64,000 nucleotides of DNA from Microcebus murinus (taxonomy: Eukaryota > Chordata > Mammalia > Primates > Cheirogaleidae): NCBI RefSeq assembly GCF_040939455.1, contig NC_134116.1, positions 75,471,900-75,535,899 of the forward strand. Direction: 5' to 3'. Below are positions 53,290-64,000 of this stretch, one piece after another; position 1 is the stretch's first letter; the number at the start of each line of letters is the position of its first letter. The notes under the pieces were generated by a model that ran no database searches, had not been told where the DNA came from, and saw only the letters and a list, made by a program, of their open reading frames with translations. The position numbers and the translations under genes were made by a program.

Positions 53290-54962
53290 ATTGATGCTAA
53301 CCTTGTAATAGCATTCGAATAGGGAACACACTGGGATAACAGTTAGAAAAACAAATACATTTGCATCACTCCATGGAAATGCTACCCAACTAGTGCTTTT
53401 AATTCAACTTGAGAATAATGAGTAGACCTTGTCATTTATATTGAAAACATCATCTCATTTTAGACCATCGGACTCTGGTTGTGCTCTTTTACAAATAAGA
53501 CTTTCCTTTTGGAAATACCACAATAGAGATACAAACACAGGTTTCCCTTGGTGACTCATTTCTCAGATGGATTCCCCAGATGTTTGTTTGCTCTTCTGTT
53601 TTATTCTTTCTTTCTATTCCAATGCATTTTCTCTTTCTGCTGTTGGGAGAGTCACCTCTCCCGGTGGGTTTGAGACTGGGCTGCCTGAAATACTCATGCA
53701 GTTCTCGGAGCAGACGGTGGGTGGTGACAAGAAGCCGTGCCTCTAAGCCAGACACCCTTTCTGGAAGTCCCCAGTCAGAAGTGAGAGCAGTGGGAAGGAA
53801 GCCTGCCTGGTGGAGACAGACTGAGTGGCACTCAGAAAACACAAGCTCTACCTTTCCTTGGACCCCCAGCTTCCTACCTTTCAAATGGAAAACAATTCTA
53901 CCCTAATTCAGGAATTCTACCCCAAACGAAGAAATGAAATCTTTAGACCCAATCGACACTTTGCCAAAGAATTTTACATACTCAATCACAAGGATGTTAC
54001 AGTATTTAACACGCTGGTGTCATCTGGTAAAACTGAACAAATATGTACATATGTGAATTCAATAAAACATAAAAAAGTGGTTTTTAAAAGGTTAGGATTA
54101 CAGGAGTCCTTATACAGAGTCGATCCTAGCCTCAGATTCCTGGAAGGAAATCTTTTCCAAAGGGAATAATGAAATGGAAGAGTTTTCTAGATTTTTTTCT
54201 AAGAGAACAGTTAGAAAATGGATTACCCCGAGGTGTCCAATGGAGCTGTAACTGCAGTGCGGTGTGGTGCTTAGCTCAGAGTGCAGTGTGACAGGCCATC
54301 AGAAAGGAATGCAATCTGGGTTTGCTGGAATGAAGTGGGGTTGGTTGATTGGTTGACAATTGGTCTGTCTAAATGAAATTGTGGCTATTTGGACAGGGTT
54401 GTGGCAATAAGAAAAAAGACTTAGAAAGCCACAAGTACATTATTGTTCTGGTTTGGGGCCGATACACAGCCTGTGAAAAGCAGAGCTAACAGCAAATTAA
54501 TTCAGGGCTAAATCTTCATAAAAACTGGAATTATATAATCTTGGAATTAGAGAGCATGTGTTCTGACATCTCTCCAAAAGCAATAAGCCCCAGAAGAACA
54601 TCTCCATAAGATAACCCTTCCAGGCACTCTCTGGTGCACTTTGAGTAAAGAGGCTCCAACAAGTTCTCAGAATACCTCATTCCATTCTTGAACCCCTGAT
54701 TTCAGCATTTTCAAAGCAGTGATGGGAACTCTGGGCTACACAGACATATTCTTGGAGGGCCAAGAGTTCTAGACAAGATCTATTAATGTTTGTCTTTTCA
54801 TTTGGACAATAACCTAAAAAGAACTAGTATGTAAGCATGTTATAGTGACCACTTTTTTTTTAATTAGTAGACTTTTTTTTCATCTTCTGAGTGGTTTTAG
54901 GTTTACAGAGAAATTGAACAAAAAGCATAGACTTCCTCTTGACCCCTCTACCCCTATTTTTG

Positions 54963-55137
54963 TATTTTATTTTATTTTATTAGAGACAGGGACTCATTAT
55001 GTTGCCCAGGCTGGAGTGCAGTCCATTCATAGGCGTGATAATCACACACGACAGCCTTTGAACTCCTGGGGGCCAGCAATCCTCCTGTCTCAGCCTCCCT
55101 CATCTGAGACTATGAGCACATGCCACCATGCCCAGCT
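54963..55137 (-). repeat. Alu monomer, antisense
   Basis: A (TTTTA)n tail side, then 'agagacagggactcattatg' to 'cacatgccaccatgcccagc', a single diverged arm. Confidence 0.75.
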
Positions 55138-55208
55138 TCCAATTTCCCCTATTTGTAACATCTTACAATAGTGTGGTACATTTGTCACAATTGATGAGCC
55201 ATATTGAC

Positions 55209-55522
55209 ACATTTTTTTTTTTTTTCACTTTGTGTCCAGGCTAGAGTGTCATGGTGTCAGCCTAGCTCACAGCAACCTCAAACTCCTGGTCTCAAGGGAT
55301 CCTCCTGCTTCAGCCTCCCGAGTAGCTGGGACTATAGGCCTGCACCACCATGCCTGGCTAATTTTTTGTGTATATATATTAGTTGGCCAATTAATTTCTT
55401 TCTATTTTTAGTAAAGATGAGGTCTCGCTCAGGCTGGTTTTGAACTCCTGACCTTGAGCGATCTGCCTGCCTCGGCCTCCCAGAGTGCTAGGATTATAGG
55501 CGTGAGCCACCGCGCCCGGCCT
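55209..55522 (-). repeat. Strepsirrhine-type Alu, antisense, with TSD
   Basis: A full dimer with the linker 'ttagttggccaattaatttc' and the end 'gcgcccggcc'. The duplication 'ttgacacatt' flanks it (about 55204-55213 and 55523-55532). Confidence 0.92.
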
Positions 55523-56958
55523 TGACACATTATTATTAACTAAAGTTCATACTTTATTAGGGTTCACTGTTTGTGCTATATGTTTTATGGATTTTGGCAA
55601 ATGTTGTGACCACTTTTTATCTAAGTACCACCATAAGATATTTTTCAGTGCTTTCTTTTGTTTATGGATTATGAAAGTCTTTCTACTTTAATTGGGGTGA
55701 ATGAGAAAAGAATTAAGTGGCTGAATAGGTAACAATGATGTCAATTTTAGGGAAGGAAAGTGACATCATAGCATGCCTCATATATGAAGGTTTCCCTGTG
55801 GCTTAGAAACAGAATTGTGTTTAGTTTGGGTTATCACAATTCATGTAGCTGTCTATACCTAAACAAACAAAAGCCATCAATATCATGATCATGCTCTGAA
55901 TGAAGATTTTTTTTCAGCAAAACATCATCTCTCTTATCAAAATATTAAATATTATAGCTCTGTTTGCCTTTAATGTATACATTTGTAATTGTATTTTATA
56001 AATTTAATTTGTAAATCAGTATACTTGTATCCATAAGGACTTTATATCTAATTGTATGTTTGTTCACACTTAAGAAATGGTATAGAAAAATAATTTTAAA
56101 CTTTAGAGATTTGCAAGAATATTTTTCTGTTGGGGTTTGTACATGACTCAGGTTTAAGAAAAGCTGTTCTAGGTGTTAGTTTTTGGGGTGCAAAACTGCC
56201 ACCCTGTAAATTGCACATACTTACTCTGGCTCTGCCCTATGAAATCTAATCCTTCTTCTATACACAGCCATCTAAAGAATATCTAAATATAACAATTGCT
56301 CAGTTTGGAGCTTTCTCTTTTATATTTGAAAGGGCTGAAACAGATTAATATGGATTGAAAGTACATGCACTTTCTGGAGGGCTGATTATATCTCTTCCCT
56401 CTCCCTCATTTTCACCAATTATTACACCCCAGGCTATTGAGAGCTGAGGTTAAGATTCGCTTTTCTAATTTACCAGCACTCCCCAAAAAAATGCAAACAA
56501 GGTCAGCCTGGCCTGGCTTGTTCTTAGGGAATTCACGTTGACTCTTCAGAGTCCTCCTTGGATTTCAAGACGTCCAGGAGGGATTGAGCTGAAGAATTCA
56601 CAGTCTCTGTGTTGCAGCCTTCTCCCATCTGAAAACTGACACGATGTGTTCTATAACCAGCGTTCTGGAAACTCCCTCACTCTGTATGATTTCTCAGAGA
56701 GGACTGAGGGTGGTTCCTCAAGCAAACCCTCCAGTGGTTTTGTTCCGAGTCCCTGGGCCTCACATGAGGGCTGAGCGGTGCCAGCCGGAGAGGACTATGT
56801 CGCTGACAACTAGAAGAGGTAGAGAGTCATTGTCTGGGACCCCTGGCGCTCCGGCTGAGGGTGCCGCATTGAGAGCTGTGATCAAGGTGGGCAGGCCTCC
56901 CATGCCCCGTGGAATTGGGAGAGGAGAGGTGTTAGCTGGTCGCTAAGGCTGGAAATAA

Positions 56959-57343
<385 letters not shown>

Positions 57344-57512
57344 ACAGTGTGTCTCAGGCTAAAAAGTGATTGTCGAAGGAAAAGAGTGACTTAAAGAGTT
57401 GAGAGCAAGTCAGGGAGGGTGAGGTTTGAGGGAATATTTCCTCAAATAAGAAGTTGAGGACTGAGCACACAGAAGGCGAGCCTGTCCCGGGGCACCACCT
57501 AGATGAGGCGCC

Positions 57513-57514
<2 letters not shown>

Positions 57515-57560
<46 letters not shown>
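57515..57560 (+). repeat. (GT)n microsatellite
   Basis: Twenty-three uninterrupted GT units, long enough to be polymorphic. Confidence 0.97.
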
Positions 57561-57564
<4 letters not shown>

Positions 57565-57939
57565 ATGAGCACGTGCAAGACACAGTGTGGAACTGGACGA
57601 AGGCAGTTTTGCACACTGGCTAACCCTGTACAATCTAACTAACCCTAAAAGGGTAGGACAAAGAGGGAGTTAAACATTCTTACCTGCTACCTTTTCAGTC
57701 GTGTGATTTTGACTGATGTCTACAATGAATGATGAGGCCCTTAAGATAGGACACTACAAATTTTGATCATTCGGAGCCAGAAGACCATTCCAGTGGGTCC
57801 CTCGGGGGAGGAGGAAGGCTGTGTGGAAGGCTACTGTCTCCAACGCCGACCTTTGCTAACTCAGGAGCAATGCCTGGATGCGCTCCTAGCTCCACACACA
57901 CAGGCCTGGATTTCTACACATGACCCAGGAGCACGGGTC

Positions 57940-58110
57940 TTAGAGCCAGGCAAGCCTGGATAAGCGTTCTTGTTCCAGCATCTATGAGCCAGGTGACCTG
58001 CAGAAAGTTGCTTCATGTCTCCATCGCATGGTTTCCTCCTTGGCAAAATAGGATGACGACAGCACGCTTAGCTCATGGGCCTGTAGTGGCGTACTTAAAG
58101 AGCATCCCAT
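57940..58110 (+). repeat. MIR element
   Basis: 'agagccaggcaagcctggataag', 'gagccaggtgacctgcagaaag' and 'tggtttcctccttggcaaaatagg' follow MIR order. Confidence 0.7.
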
Positions 58111-58825
58111 GGAAAGTGTTATGTTGTGTAAGAATGATTATTATTATTTTTTTTTTTTAGCTTGGCTGTCCCTAACTGCAGAGGAGGCTGGGGACAGAAG
58201 TATGTGTCAAAGCAGAAAGGAAATACTGCAAGTGACTCAAGCCAATTGTGATTATCGCCTGAGCTTTCTCAGGACTGATTACCTGGGAGCAGGGACTTTC
58301 CACCTGGCATCCACATGAAATTTGTGCCAGTGAGGACGAAGGGGCAGGTGGAAATGGCCGTAAGGGAAACTGCAGGCCGTGCCTGCCACACACCTTGATG
58401 TGCAGGTGAAGCACAGAGTCGCGCTGAGGCCTCCCCAAGACCATACAGCTGCTTGATGACAAACCACAGCAAAATCCAGGGCTCTTGTTTCAATGTTACT
58501 TTTTGGCACAAAATGATTTGGTAGCTATCTATGCCCTTCTCAACTGTCATAGCCCTGATACAGTTTTGATATACACAATGTATAGAGGCTGGAAATTCTG
58601 AAGAATAGAGTCCTATTGCTTGATCACAGACCAGCTATTAAAGTGTCACTCTAAATGACAGAGCACATGCTGCTTAGGCGACTTTCTCATGAGTCTCAGA
58701 GTTCATGAACCTCACTCACCTGTGGTTCTCCGCTTGCTGGTTCAACTACAGAACCTCCAATACCTTCAAGAACACTTGCCATGTCCATGTCCATTCCCTG
58801 GCATAGAGCTCTTGTTTTTTTTTTT

Positions 58826-58857
58826 TTTGTTTGTTTGTTTGTTTGTTTGTTTGTTTT
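58826..58857 (+). repeat. (TTTG)n microsatellite
   Basis: Seven or more TTTG units after a poly-T run. Confidence 0.95.
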
Positions 58858-60694
58858 TGAGTTTGGACAGAAATGGGTTAGCTGCTGCTTGCCAACTCAC
58901 TCGTTCCATTTTGAAACAACCTACAATATCCAATATTGAAGTTAGTCCAAGTATGATTCCATTATGAAACATTATGCAGAAATTAATCTCCTAAGTGTGA
59001 AGACTGTGGAACAACAAGGAAGTGCTTGTGTTGTAATTAACGTTAAGTGAATAAGGCAGGAAAGCACTGGGGGACCGCCCCTGCCACACAGGGCTCTCAG
59101 TGTGCTCCAGCCCAGCTCCAGCGAAGCTCTGGCTGTGGACACCCACACGGCTGAGGCACCAGCGGCCCCTTCGCGCCCCAAGCTGTCCTCAAACAATGAC
59201 TGTGGAGAGCTGATGTGTAAGTACCCCAGCTCCACCATCCTTGCAGAAGGATAATTTTGAGGTGCGAGTTTGGCACTGTGTCCCCAGATTTCCTTGGTGA
59301 TTAAGCTTTACCTCTTAATAAGTGCCCCTTTGTGGGTGGCCTTCCCTTCCCTGTTTTGCATCCCCAATGCCCCAACCCTGTTACTTGAACTTCCCCAATA
59401 AGCTGCCTTCTCCGGAATCCTTTCCTCAGGGCTTGCTTCTGGGAAAATCCAAGGCAAGACTTGCAGGATGGGGAATGTTGACACATCCCTGTTCGCGCCC
59501 CCGCGTGGACCGTGCGTGTGCAGCCAGGCTGAGGGGGAGAAGGGACACGCGGCAGCGGTGGGAGTGGATGAGGCTGAAGAGAGTGTGTGCGTTTCCACCT
59601 CCTTCCTAAATGTCCTATAAAACAGGCTTTAAACTATTTGTTATTTGATATTTTTATTAAAAAATATTTTTTTAGCCTAGTCCAGGGAAGCAGTGGGAGT
59701 TCATCTGCAACTGGCTGTGATCGATTAGTTGTAAACACCACTGCACTCCGACCAGTTGTTTAATATTTTTAAGCAACAATGAAAAGCATCTGTACGCTCC
59801 ACATCCACATGCACAGAAGGCTGGAAACAGAAGTGAGGATGAGCTGCTGAAGACATGAGCAGTTCCAGGCTGGCCGGTGACGAGCAAGCGAGGGGTGAGA
59901 GGAGCAGGGCACGGAAAGCCTGGAGCCAGGTGGGGCTGGGGGACATGACCTTGTAGAAACAGACCTAAATCTGGTCTACATCTGAAATCCACATAAATTC
60001 AAAGTTTACATTTTTTAGTGCCCCAAAGTACAGAAATGCCTATTTTTTTTTTTTTAAGCACAAACTGTATAAATGCAAAGATACGATGTACTCATTCCCG
60101 TTTTTTCCTAAACTCCAAATGCCTAAGGATTTGCTTTGGAAAATTCCTTTGCACCATAAGTGAAACCATTTCTGCTTTAAAACTGTGATCTTATAGTTTG
60201 TATGATCAGAGCTTCTTTTATTTGACTGATGTATTTTCCATGTAAAAACCTATTTTTAATCTGAAGAGGGGAGTTTAGTTCTCTTGCTTCTTAGAACATT
60301 ATGGCAGGCTGTAGAAGCGAATGTCACTGTGTTGGTCCATCATTTCCCTCTTTACAACTTTTGACTAAAAGGAAAACACGTACACACACAGTTCCATTGC
60401 AAAGGGAATTTAAGCACAAAACAAAAACCTAAACATATTATAGGTGAGAAGTCAAACTATTTAGGCATATGGTCTTGGAGATAAAGCACTCCACAGTGTT
60501 ACTCTTTGAAATGGGGAGGAGTGGCTAGTTCCCGAAGTCAAGAGGGTAAGTGATTTTATTTGAAAGGCTAATTAACTCAACTTACAAGTTTTTCTTCTTT
60601 AGTAGGCGAGGAGTGGGTGGAGTAACTTTCTACCAGTAAAATGAGGAAGGAAAATGTGCTCTTTCCCTTCTACTATCTTTTCCTCTTGGGAGGA

Positions 60695-60865
60695 TTAGTA
60701 GAGGCCGTGTGCTATGGTGATAAATGAGCCCACGTTTTAGAGCTAGAGAAATCTAGGCTTAAATCTTGGTTCATCTACTTATTGGCTGGGAGATCTTGAG
60801 TGAGTGATTCAAAACTTCTGTATGCCTCAGTTTCTTCCCCTGTAAAATTGGCATTCTACCCAAGT
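60695..60865 (+). repeat. MIR element
   Basis: 'ctatggtgataaatgagcccacg', 'taaatcttggttcatctacttattggctggg' and 'cctcagtttcttcccctgtaaaat' fit MIR well. Confidence 0.85.
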
Positions 60866-60894
60866 GAAACAGTCTTTCAGAATAAAAAAAAAAA

Positions 60895-61105
60895 AAATGG
60901 AAAGCAACTAAAACACGCGTCAACAGACTGTATGGAGAAATGACACAGCAGAGGAAATGAATGAACTGTAGCTACATGTGACAACATGGATGAATCTAAG
61001 AAATATGATGCTGAGTCAATAAATACAATGTAAATAAAGTCCCAAATGACTAAAAGTAAACAAGCAAGTAATTTAGGCATAGAGAAAAACAAGGAAATAC
61101 CAAGT
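60895..61105 (+). repeat. L1 3' fragment, sense
   Basis: 'aactgtagctacatgtgacaacatggatgaatctaagaaatatgatgctgag' is a typical old L1 3' block. Confidence 0.7.
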
Positions 61106-61829
61106 TCTGGGTCGGGGTTGCACGTGCAGAGAGCAAGGGAGGAGCACACAGGTGGATGCAGGTTGTTGCTCAGGTTCCAGGTCTTAGGTTGGGCAGTCAG
61201 TTTATTTTATTATTTAAAATGTGAATAAGTGAATGAAAGAGGGCCATGCTTGGAACAATAACAGTGTGCCCTGAACCAAGGATTCCGATGGACCCAATGC
61301 CAGCACATCTGAGGTTGGAAACCAAGTGAAACAGGCAACATAGTATCTACTCGATAGGGTTGTTACAAGAATTAAATGAGAAAAACACAGTGCATTTTAA
61401 ATAGATACCTCGATTACTCTCAATTTAATAGATGCCAACTCAATTGCCGTTTGGTAAGACTATAGTTTTTAGATGGTTTCAGAGTTTTGCAATGTCTTGT
61501 GTACTTAGCATATGTCAGTTTCGAACAGGATTCATTATAACACTGGGTGTGTGGTCAGCTCAGCTCTGCATACGTTGCAGATGACTAAAACAAAGCCTTG
61601 AATTCAGTCACTTGTTTCTGAGGGCCTGGGACGCGTCAGGTGTCGTGCTGGGTCCTGGAGACCACGGTGAGCAGAGCGGGCCTTGCGTTTGCCACTGTGG
61701 AGGGCGTGGGCGAGGAAGGAGCGGCCCAGTGATTACGTCCTCACCTAGTGGTTATGGGTATGAAGGAGAGGACTGCACAATGCTGATCCAAAGACAGGTG
61801 GCGCAGCATGGTGGGGGTGCAGTGGGGGT

Positions 61830-61980
61830 AGCACAGACTGGCACCAGCCACTAAAGGGCCACAGTCCCAGCTCCACCTCCCTGGGCAAGTGACCCATCTC
61901 GGGGCTGTGATGAGGAGTCAACAAGTGAGCATGCATCCAGCTCTGAGGAGTGCCTAGCACGTGGCATTGTGTTTGTTATG
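61830..61980 (+). repeat. MIR-like remnant
   Basis: 'ctccctgggcaagtgacccatctc' and 'ctctgaggagtgcctagcacgtggca' suggest a degraded MIR. Confidence 0.5.
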
Positions 61981-62444
61981 AAGAACACAAGTGTGCACAT
62001 GTGTAAGGGGCCGGTCCCCACGTCCGTCTTTTTGTCATATAAACAAATAAAGCTGATCCACTTCCATTTTTGTCCACCACTCACAAAGACCCCGTATCTG
62101 CAAAAAGGGGGCTCATCATACACCTCCTCCTGTGGTGTGGAAGAGCACTGAATGGGACAGTGTGTGTGAGGTGCAGGGCACAACACAACATTCATGAGGA
62201 CATTATTGTTGCTGTTACCTTCAAAACGATCTTAGAGAATGATTAGCTATTCTTTAATATTCAATGCAAGGAAATGGTGCTGGATGCCCTTCTGTGCGTG
62301 GGCGTCACACGGCCTGGGGGGTTGTGAGCAGAAAGCTGTAAGCCTCCCTTGTCCCCAGCCCTGTGCACCTTAACACCGTGAGCATGCATCCCTTCCTAGT
62401 TCCTAGGGCCCGACCCGGGCAGGGTGGTGCAGTACCCACTTCTA

Positions 62445-62893
62445 CCGTGTTTCCCTGAAAATAAGACCTACTCATAAAATAAGCCCTAGCAGGATTTCTA
62501 AGCATTTGCACAATATAAGCCCTACCCAGAAAATAAGACCTAGTGATGGGCGTGGCTACGCAGCGTATCTGCACAACCCATGCATTTCGTCGTGGAGCGG
62601 TAAAGAAGACGAGCAGCCCTTCTCATCTGCCCCACGAGAGCTCTATTGCTTGACATGAGAGATTGGGGCCAATGGTTCTAAATGAAATAGAGTTGCAAGA
62701 AATTCAGGATGGAATTTGGGGTTTGGAGAGTTATGATGATGTTCTAGAAGAAGACGACTTAACTATATTTGAATAAATGTAGATTGTTGTACCGTACTTA
62801 AAAAAAATAACACATCGCCTGAAAATAAGCCCTAGGGTGTCTTCTTGAGGAAAAATAAATATAAGACCCTGTCTTATTTTGGGGGAAACAAGG
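62445..62893. mobile_element. TA-flanked inverted-repeat transposon (Tc/mariner type)
   Basis: A 449-bp element flanked by TA at 62443-62444 and 62894-62895. The terminal inverted repeats match at 20 of 23 bases, starting CC(G/T)TGTTTCCC and reading on to AAAATAAGAC. Several copies of 'aaataag(a/c)cct' lie just inside both ends (62457-62560 and 62820-62877). The TA target and the end structure fit the Tc1/mariner-pogo group; the family name cannot be confirmed by eye. It is an internally deleted, non-autonomous copy that keeps a short frame from a longer parent (62672-62776). Confidence 0.8.
62672..62776 (+). pseudogene. C-terminal relic of a transposon reading frame
   Basis: An open frame of 34 codons plus TAA lies inside the TA-flanked element. 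It encodes M-V-L-N-E-I-E-L-Q-E-I-Q-D-G-I-W-G-L-E-S followed by Y-D-D-V-L-E-E-D-D-L-T-I-F-E. The acidic end (E-E-D-D) is of the kind seen at the C-termini of pogo/Tigger-type transposases, which suggests that internal deletion kept only the tail. No catalytic residue is present. The assignment is an inference. Confidence 0.4.
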
Positions 62894-63858
62894 TAACTGT
62901 TTAGGAAGTACATAAGCATGACCACGTAATCACCCCACAGCCAAAGGCCCAGGTCTCCACTACCCTCTCTTCCCTCCCCACCCCCACACCCACTTCCAAA
63001 AGGCCAGCAAGGAACAATTTGACTGGGTGCATGTACAAACTTGAAAATTATCATCTTGTAATGTAAGAACAGAGATGTAATAAGCAGCAGATGTGATCAG
63101 CTGCGTAAGTCCCAAATTATTCTATCCAATGATATTGATAGAGACATTTGGCTGTGATCACTGAGGCACCTTTCATTCAGTAAGTGCTCCGTACACAAGA
63201 TGGGTACTTATCTAGACACTGTAGAAAGAGATATTTGCCGTCTCTGTCACTTGGAATAACCCTACTCATAATAAGATTATGAGATTACTCATAATAAGCA
63301 TTAAAATAATTTCTCTGCTCCTGTGCTACACGTGGCCGGTTCTGTGGGGAAAATGGGGCATTAACTCAGGGACGGTGAGTCCTTCACCGCCACGACTGGT
63401 CATCCATGACTGCTTCGTTCAACACGGCAGTATTCTGTTCTTGCTGAGTAGCTGAGCGGGAGCGGGGCTAGGACTGTGCTCTCACACAGTGAAGGACAAC
63501 CTGGGATTGCTTCTTCTCTTACAGTGAGAAAGCATTAGACAATGGTGCAAACGGGCACAATTATTTTGCAAGCTGCCTTTGTATAAAAGGCAAAGCAAAT
63601 GTTTGTCGAGGAAAGACTGAAGTGTAACCAACCCTCCAGCTTCAGAAATGCCCAGCAAGGGCCCTGCTTCTTCCTGGCTGTCGGGAGGGTGGGTTCCAGG
63701 TGTCCCACCTTCACCTCCAAGTCCCTGGGCCTGGCAAGGACAGGAAGCGTCACCTTCCCACACCTCCACCCCACTCTGCCCCACTTTGATTTTGATGTAA
63801 AAATAAATAAATCATGGATTCTCCACGCCTCCACACTCATATCGCCTTCACCCTCCTA

Positions 63859-63875
63859 ACACACACACACACACA
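63859..63875 (+). repeat. (AC)n short microsatellite
   Basis: Eight AC units near the right end of the window. Confidence 0.9.
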
Positions 63876-64000
63876 GGCACTATCATATTTGGAACCACTG
63901 AGTCCTTTAGTTTAAAACACGCTGCCCTGCTAGGCCCGATTCTCCTCCGCCTGTGGAAGGCACCGGAGCTGCGCAGACAGCAGAAGTGGCGGGAAGCGCT

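Noticed and set aside
53825..54169. A 114-codon + strand frame
   Set aside because: The sequence looks protein-like in parts but matches no family I recognise, has no splice or promoter context, and could be chance. Left uncalled.
56644..56946. A 100-codon + strand frame
   Set aside because: No recognisable domain; modestly GC-rich sequence with no other gene signal.

Overview
This is a window of primate nuclear DNA, almost certainly from a lemur-type strepsirrhine. The genes are split by GT-AG introns. Most of the remaining sequence is interspersed repeats (Alu, L1, L2, MIR, hAT and Tc/mariner-type DNA transposons). The young Alus carry the strepsirrhine-type A-rich linker (an 'attggccaact' block with a TA-rich stretch before 'gccgggc') and the right-arm end 'gctaggctgacgcc'. 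A small piggyBac-type element with TTAA ends also fits the mouse lemur lineage, where piggyBac elements are known. The exact species cannot be fixed by eye.

Two protein-coding genes are present, arranged tail to tail. SLC46A3, a lysosomal major-facilitator transporter, occupies positions 171-12321 on the + strand. Its last four coding exons are here; the N-terminal coding exon (about 63 residues by comparison with human) lies left of the window. Its 3' UTR probably ends at an AATAAA at 13656. POMP, the proteasome maturation protein, is complete on the - strand between 34005 (start codon) and 18785 (stop). It has six coding exons encoding 141 residues and a CpG-island promoter near 33.6-34.2 kb. 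This order matches human 13q12.3 (POMP and SLC46A3 adjacent and convergent). The gap between the two genes, about 13.7-18.4 kb, holds only repeats, including the piggyBac-type element.

From about 34.3 kb to the right end the window is the region upstream of POMP, and I found no supportable gene there. It holds Alus of several ages, a long broken antisense L1 (about 41.1-45.9 kb), L2 and MIR remnants, microsatellites, and a 449-bp TA-flanked inverted-repeat transposon (62445-62893) that keeps the tail of a reading frame. In human the next gene on this side is FLT1, a long way off, so a gene-poor stretch is expected.

No new multi-gene system is visible. The items most worth a second look are the lineage-type DNA transposons (piggyBac-type at 15.05 kb, hAT at 29.73 kb, Tc/mariner-type at 62.44 kb), a possible alternative SLC46A3 terminus made by intronic polyadenylation, and a composite Alu/microsatellite flanked by a single target-site duplication. 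Repeat family names come from recognition of the sequence, not from a database search; repeat edges are approximate unless a duplication or terminal repeat fixes them.
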